Shown piece by piece: positions 31,448 to 33,967 of a stretch of DNA of 33,967 nt; position 1 is the stretch's first letter, and every line of letters begins with the position of its first letter. This stretch comes from an uncultured Prevotella sp. Lineage in GTDB: Bacteria; Bacteroidota; Bacteroidia; Bacteroidales; Bacteroidaceae. The notes under the pieces were generated by a model. It was not told the DNA's origin. It saw only the letters and a list, made by a program, of their open reading frames with translations, and did not search any database. The stretch lies in NCBI GenBank assembly GCA_900543585.1, contig UQRP01000029.1:1-33967 (forward strand), read 5' to 3'. The translations under genes and the position numbers were made by a program.

Positions 31448-33580
31448 ATGAATTCAAAATTAAGAAAAACACTTCTGACGGTGGGATTATCCTCCGCCGT
31501 CATGGTGTCCATGGCGCAGACCCATGACACGTCAAACACTTCCAATCCGCTGCTCGTTGCCAGCACGCTGTCCTTTGGCGCGCCGGACTTCAGCCGTATC
31601 CAGGCCGCCGACTATCTGCCTGCCTTGGAGGCTGCCATCGCACAGCAGCGCCAGGCTGTCAACGCTATCGCCGAAAGCAAGCAGACGCCGACATTCGCTA
31701 ATACCATCGTGGCTTTCGAGAATAGCGGAAAGCAGTTGGACCGTGTCTCCAGCATCTTCTTCTGCATTGATGAGGCGGATAAAACGCCGGAGATCGCAGC
31801 CACAGAGAAGGCGATCATGCCACAGCTCACGCAGTTGCAAAACGACATCTCGTTCAACGAGAAGCTCTTCAGACGTATCAAATATGTCTACGATAACGAG
31901 CGTACCAAGCTCAAGGGCGAGGACCTCCGTCTGTTGGAGGAGACCTACAAGGGCTTTGTACGTGATGGAGCCCTGCTCCCGAAGGAGAAGAAAGCGCGGC
32001 TCGAAGAAATCAACAAGCGCATCTCTGACTTGCAGCAGCAGTGGGGCACGCTCTTGCAGGAGGCTACCAACAATGCCGTCGTGTGGGTAGACAGCAAGGA
32101 GGAGCTGGCCGGACTCAGCGACGCTGACATCGCACAGTGCGAGAAAGATGCACAGAGCCGAGGCAGTAAGGCGCCCTACGCTATCGTCATCATCAACACT
32201 ACACAGCAGCCTATCCTCACCAACCTCGACAACCGCGACCTGCGACGCCGTGTCTATGAGGCGTCCATTCACCGTGCTGACGGCACCGGGAAATACAACA
32301 CGCTGCCCATCGTCGTGGAGATGGCAAAGCTCAGGGCTGAAAAGGGGGAAATCATGGGCTACAAGAACTATGCGGCTTACTCTTTGGAGAAGACCATGGC
32401 AAAGACGCCGGAGAATGTCTATAATTTCCTCAACAATCTCATCAAGGCCTACCGACCCAATGCCGACAAGGAGACGGCGGCTATCGAGGCTTACGCTCGC
32501 CAGACTATGGGGGCTGACTTCCAGCTCCAGCCTTACGACCGTTTCTACTACTCTGCCAAGATGAAGAAGGCGCAGCTCAACCTCTCAGAGGATGAGGTGA
32601 AGCCGTATTTCAACATCGACAGCGTACAGGTCAATGGCGTCTTCTATGCTGCCCACCGCGTCTACGGTCTGAACTTTAAGGAGCGGAAGGACCTGCCCGT
32701 CTACCACAAAGACATGAAGGTCTTCGAGGTCTCTGACTCCACGGGCAAGCCCATCGCCCTGTTCTACAGCGACTACTTCCGCCGCCCCACCAAGCGTGGT
32801 GGCGCCTGGATGAGCTCCTTTGCCAAGCAGAGCAAGGCCTGGAGCCAGCTGCCGATTATCTATAATGTCTGCAACTTTGCCAAGGCACCCGAGGGGCAGC
32901 CGTCTTACCTGACGTGGGATGAGGTGACCACGATGTTCCATGAGTTTGGTCATGCCCTGCATGGCATCCTCTCCAACTGCAAATACAACACACTCAGCGG
33001 CACTGCCGTGCCCCGCGACTTCGTGGAGATGCCCTCGCAGTTCAACGAGAGCTTTGCTTCTATCCCCGAGGTCTTCGACCACTACGCCATCAACAGCCGG
33101 GGCGGGCATATGCCTGAGGCGTTGAAAGCAAAGATGATGGAGTCTATCAATTTCCAGCCGTGCTATGCCTTGGGTGAGAACTTGGCCGCTACCTGCGCCG
33201 ACATGGCTTGGGCCATGCTGCCTTCCAGCGCCATCCCTACGGCCGATAAAGCCACGGAGTTTGAGAAAGAGGCCCTCAACAAGGTGGGACTCCTCGACAC
33301 GCAGATTCCACCACGCTATTTCACTTCCTATTTCAACCATGTCTGGGGTGGGGGCTATGCCGCCGGTTACTACAGCTATCTGTGGACCGAGGTGCTGGCT
33401 GACAACATCGCCATGACGTTCAAGCAGAAAGGTGCACTGCTGCCCGCGACCGGCAACGAGTTCCGCGATAAGATTCTCAGCCGGGGCTACACCGTTGACC
33501 TGATGAAGGCTTTCACAAGCTTCACAGGACTCCAACAGCCCGATGCCGAGGCGCTGCTGAAGGTGCGCGGATTAGAATAG
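31448..33580 (+). CDS. M3-family metallopeptidase (peptidyl-dipeptidase Dcp-like), exported
   Basis: This 710-residue zinc peptidase starts MNSKLRKTLLTVGLSSAVMVSMAQ, a Sec signal ending SMA. The promoter element lies between this ATG and an upstream in-frame ATG at 31310, which is therefore rejected. The long helical N-terminal half includes PDFSRIQAADYLPALEAAI. The active site reads H498-EFGH-502 with third ligand E527 in FVEMPSQFNESF. Later substrate-binding segments are VWGGGYAAGYYSYLW and the RGYTVDLMKAF end. Dcp-type enzymes release C-terminal dipeptides from short peptides, here likely in the periplasm. The gene stands alone and is followed by a strong terminator. Confidence 0.94.
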   Translation: MNSKLRKTLLTVGLSSAVMVSMAQTHDTSNTSNPLLVASTLSFGAPDFSRIQAADYLPALEAAIAQQRQAVNAIAESKQTPTFANTIVAFENSGKQLDRVSSIFFCIDEADKTPEIAATEKAIMPQLTQLQNDISFNEKLFRRIKYVYDNERTKLKGEDLRLLEETYKGFVRDGALLPKEKKARLEEINKRISDLQQQWGTLLQEATNNAVVWVDSKEELAGLSDADIAQCEKDAQSRGSKAPYAIVIINTTQQPILTNLDNRDLRRRVYEASIHRADGTGKYNTLPIVVEMAKLRAEKGEIMGYKNYAAYSLEKTMAKTPENVYNFLNNLIKAYRPNADKETAAIEAYARQTMGADFQLQPYDRFYYSAKMKKAQLNLSEDEVKPYFNIDSVQVNGVFYAAHRVYGLNFKERKDLPVYHKDMKVFEVSDSTGKPIALFYSDYFRRPTKRGGAWMSSFAKQSKAWSQLPIIYNVCNFAKAPEGQPSYLTWDEVTTMFHEFGHALHGILSNCKYNTLSGTAVPRDFVEMPSQFNESFASIPEVFDHYAINSRGGHMPEALKAKMMESINFQPCYALGENLAATCADMAWAMLPSSAIPTADKATEFEKEALNKVGLLDTQIPPRYFTSYFNHVWGGGYAAGYYSYLWTEVLADNIAMTFKQKGALLPATGNEFRDKILSRGYTVDLMKAFTSFTGLQQPDAEALLKVRGLE

Positions 33581-33599
33581 TGATTGATAATAACGATTG

Positions 33600-33638
33600 A
33601 TAAAAGGGCTCTACTGCTGGCAGGTAGAGCCCTTTTAT
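33600..33638 (+). terminator. Rho-independent terminator after the M3 peptidase gene
   Basis: Arms of 15 bp (ATAAAAGGGCTCTAC and its exact complement) enclose a 9-nt loop about 20 bp after the stop. The descending arm ends CCCTTTTAT. The near-symmetric A/T flanks mean it could act on both strands. Confidence 0.85.
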
Positions 33639-33640
33639 GC

Positions 33641-33703
33641 GTAAAATCGCCTTAGATGTTAGTAAAATCGCCTTAGATGTTAGTAAAACCGCCTTAGTTG
33701 ATG
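33641..33703. repeat. Three tandem 21-bp repeats
   Basis: Units start at 33641, 33662 and 33683. The first two are identical and open GTAAAATCGCCTTAGATG; the third differs by a few bases near its middle and end. Read on the minus strand, one frame gives LTSKAIL repeats, but that frame runs through the terminator and the end of the M3 gene, so a real protein is doubtful. Confidence 0.9.
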
Positions 33704-33967
33704 TTGCCATAAATAATTAGAGGCGCACTCATTTCGGCGTTTTTACATTGCTGTAAATTATTTGGGGGCATTATAAATCGCTTGTATTAGGTAGCGTGTT
33801 ACATGTAATATGCCGTGTGGTGATGTTTGTACAAATGTAAGTTAGACTACATACAATGCTACTCAACAGTTGAATAAGCGATAGAATTCAACCAAAACCA
33901 ATAAAACCGCTTTGTGTCAGCGCCAAGGGCTTAGGCCCTTTATCATTTTCGTTTTGAGGGCTTGTGA
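33704..33967. other. Intergenic tail with no recognisable gene
   Basis: No convincing ORF is seen on either strand. It holds a 10-bp palindrome TTACATGTAA (33799-33808) and a short hairpin AAGGGC-TTAG-GCCCTT (33925-33940) followed by TTATCATTTTC, possibly a weak terminator for a gene beyond the right edge. The base composition is more AT-rich than the coding regions. Confidence 0.6.

Noticed and set aside
33522..33710. A 62-codon minus-strand ORF through the 21-bp repeats
   Set aside because: It runs across the terminator and the 3' end of the M3 peptidase gene and has no supporting promoter. Only the repeat itself is reported.

Overview
The window looks like chromosomal DNA of a member of the Bacteroidales, most likely a Prevotella-like organism. 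This is an inference from gene content: a SusC/SusD pair with an ECF sigma/FecR regulator, a TAnnTTTG-type -7 promoter element in front of several genes, no obvious Shine-Dalgarno sequences, and DUF1703 ATPases. I ran no database search, so family names come from motifs and remembered family patterns. There are no rRNA, tRNA, CRISPR or complete insertion-sequence features that I can support.

Layout. (1) 25-153: a short ORF resembling the N-terminus of a HigB/RelE-type toxin. (2) 274-8095, minus strand: an outer-membrane uptake locus read as ECF sigma factor, FecR anti-sigma factor, SusC-type TonB-dependent receptor with an STN signalling domain, SusD-type lipoprotein, and TlpA-like thioredoxin. 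It sits 1 bp behind metG (8097-10172). (3) 10325-13311, plus strand: a DUF1703 ATPase/nuclease-fold protein and a type II NADH dehydrogenase. (4) 13356-16475, minus strand: a visibly more AT-rich island that reads as the remains of a type I restriction-modification locus. It holds an HsdM N-terminus joined to a DUF4357-like C-terminus, a Schlafen AlbA_2/ATPase gene cut by one in-frame amber codon, and an HsdR reduced to its first ~20 residues plus its C-terminal domain. (5) 16661-21758, minus strand: S9 peptidase, a 22-bp tandem repeat block, ribD, and a sodium:alanine-type symporter. (6) 21994-26292, plus strand: trpS, U32 peptidase-family protein, SufE-family protein, SpoU-type RNA methyltransferase and PfkB-family kinase, closely spaced like an operon. 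(7) 26347-28571: a lone ABC ATPase divergent from prmC, then recX, whose start codon lies inside a perfectly phased array of twelve 7-bp units. (8) 28701-31342, minus strand: glycosyltransferase and polysaccharide flippase, overlapping by 7 bp. (9) 31448-33580, plus strand: M3 metallopeptidase, a strong terminator, a three-copy 21-bp repeat, and about 260 bp without a recognisable gene.

How the genes work together. The sigma/FecR/STN-SusC set is the standard trans-envelope signalling arrangement: ligand binding at the outer-membrane receptor is relayed through FecR to the sigma factor. No glycosidase, sulfatase or protease gene accompanies it, so the substrate cannot be inferred. Most other genes are housekeeping genes.

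The most unusual part is 13356-16484. Three co-oriented frames with 2-bp and 13-bp gaps appear to be products of large deletions or fusions, yet all remain open. One of them also carries a six-copy heptapeptide repeat encoded by 21-bp DNA repeats. This could be plain decay, or a reduced set of proteins still being expressed.
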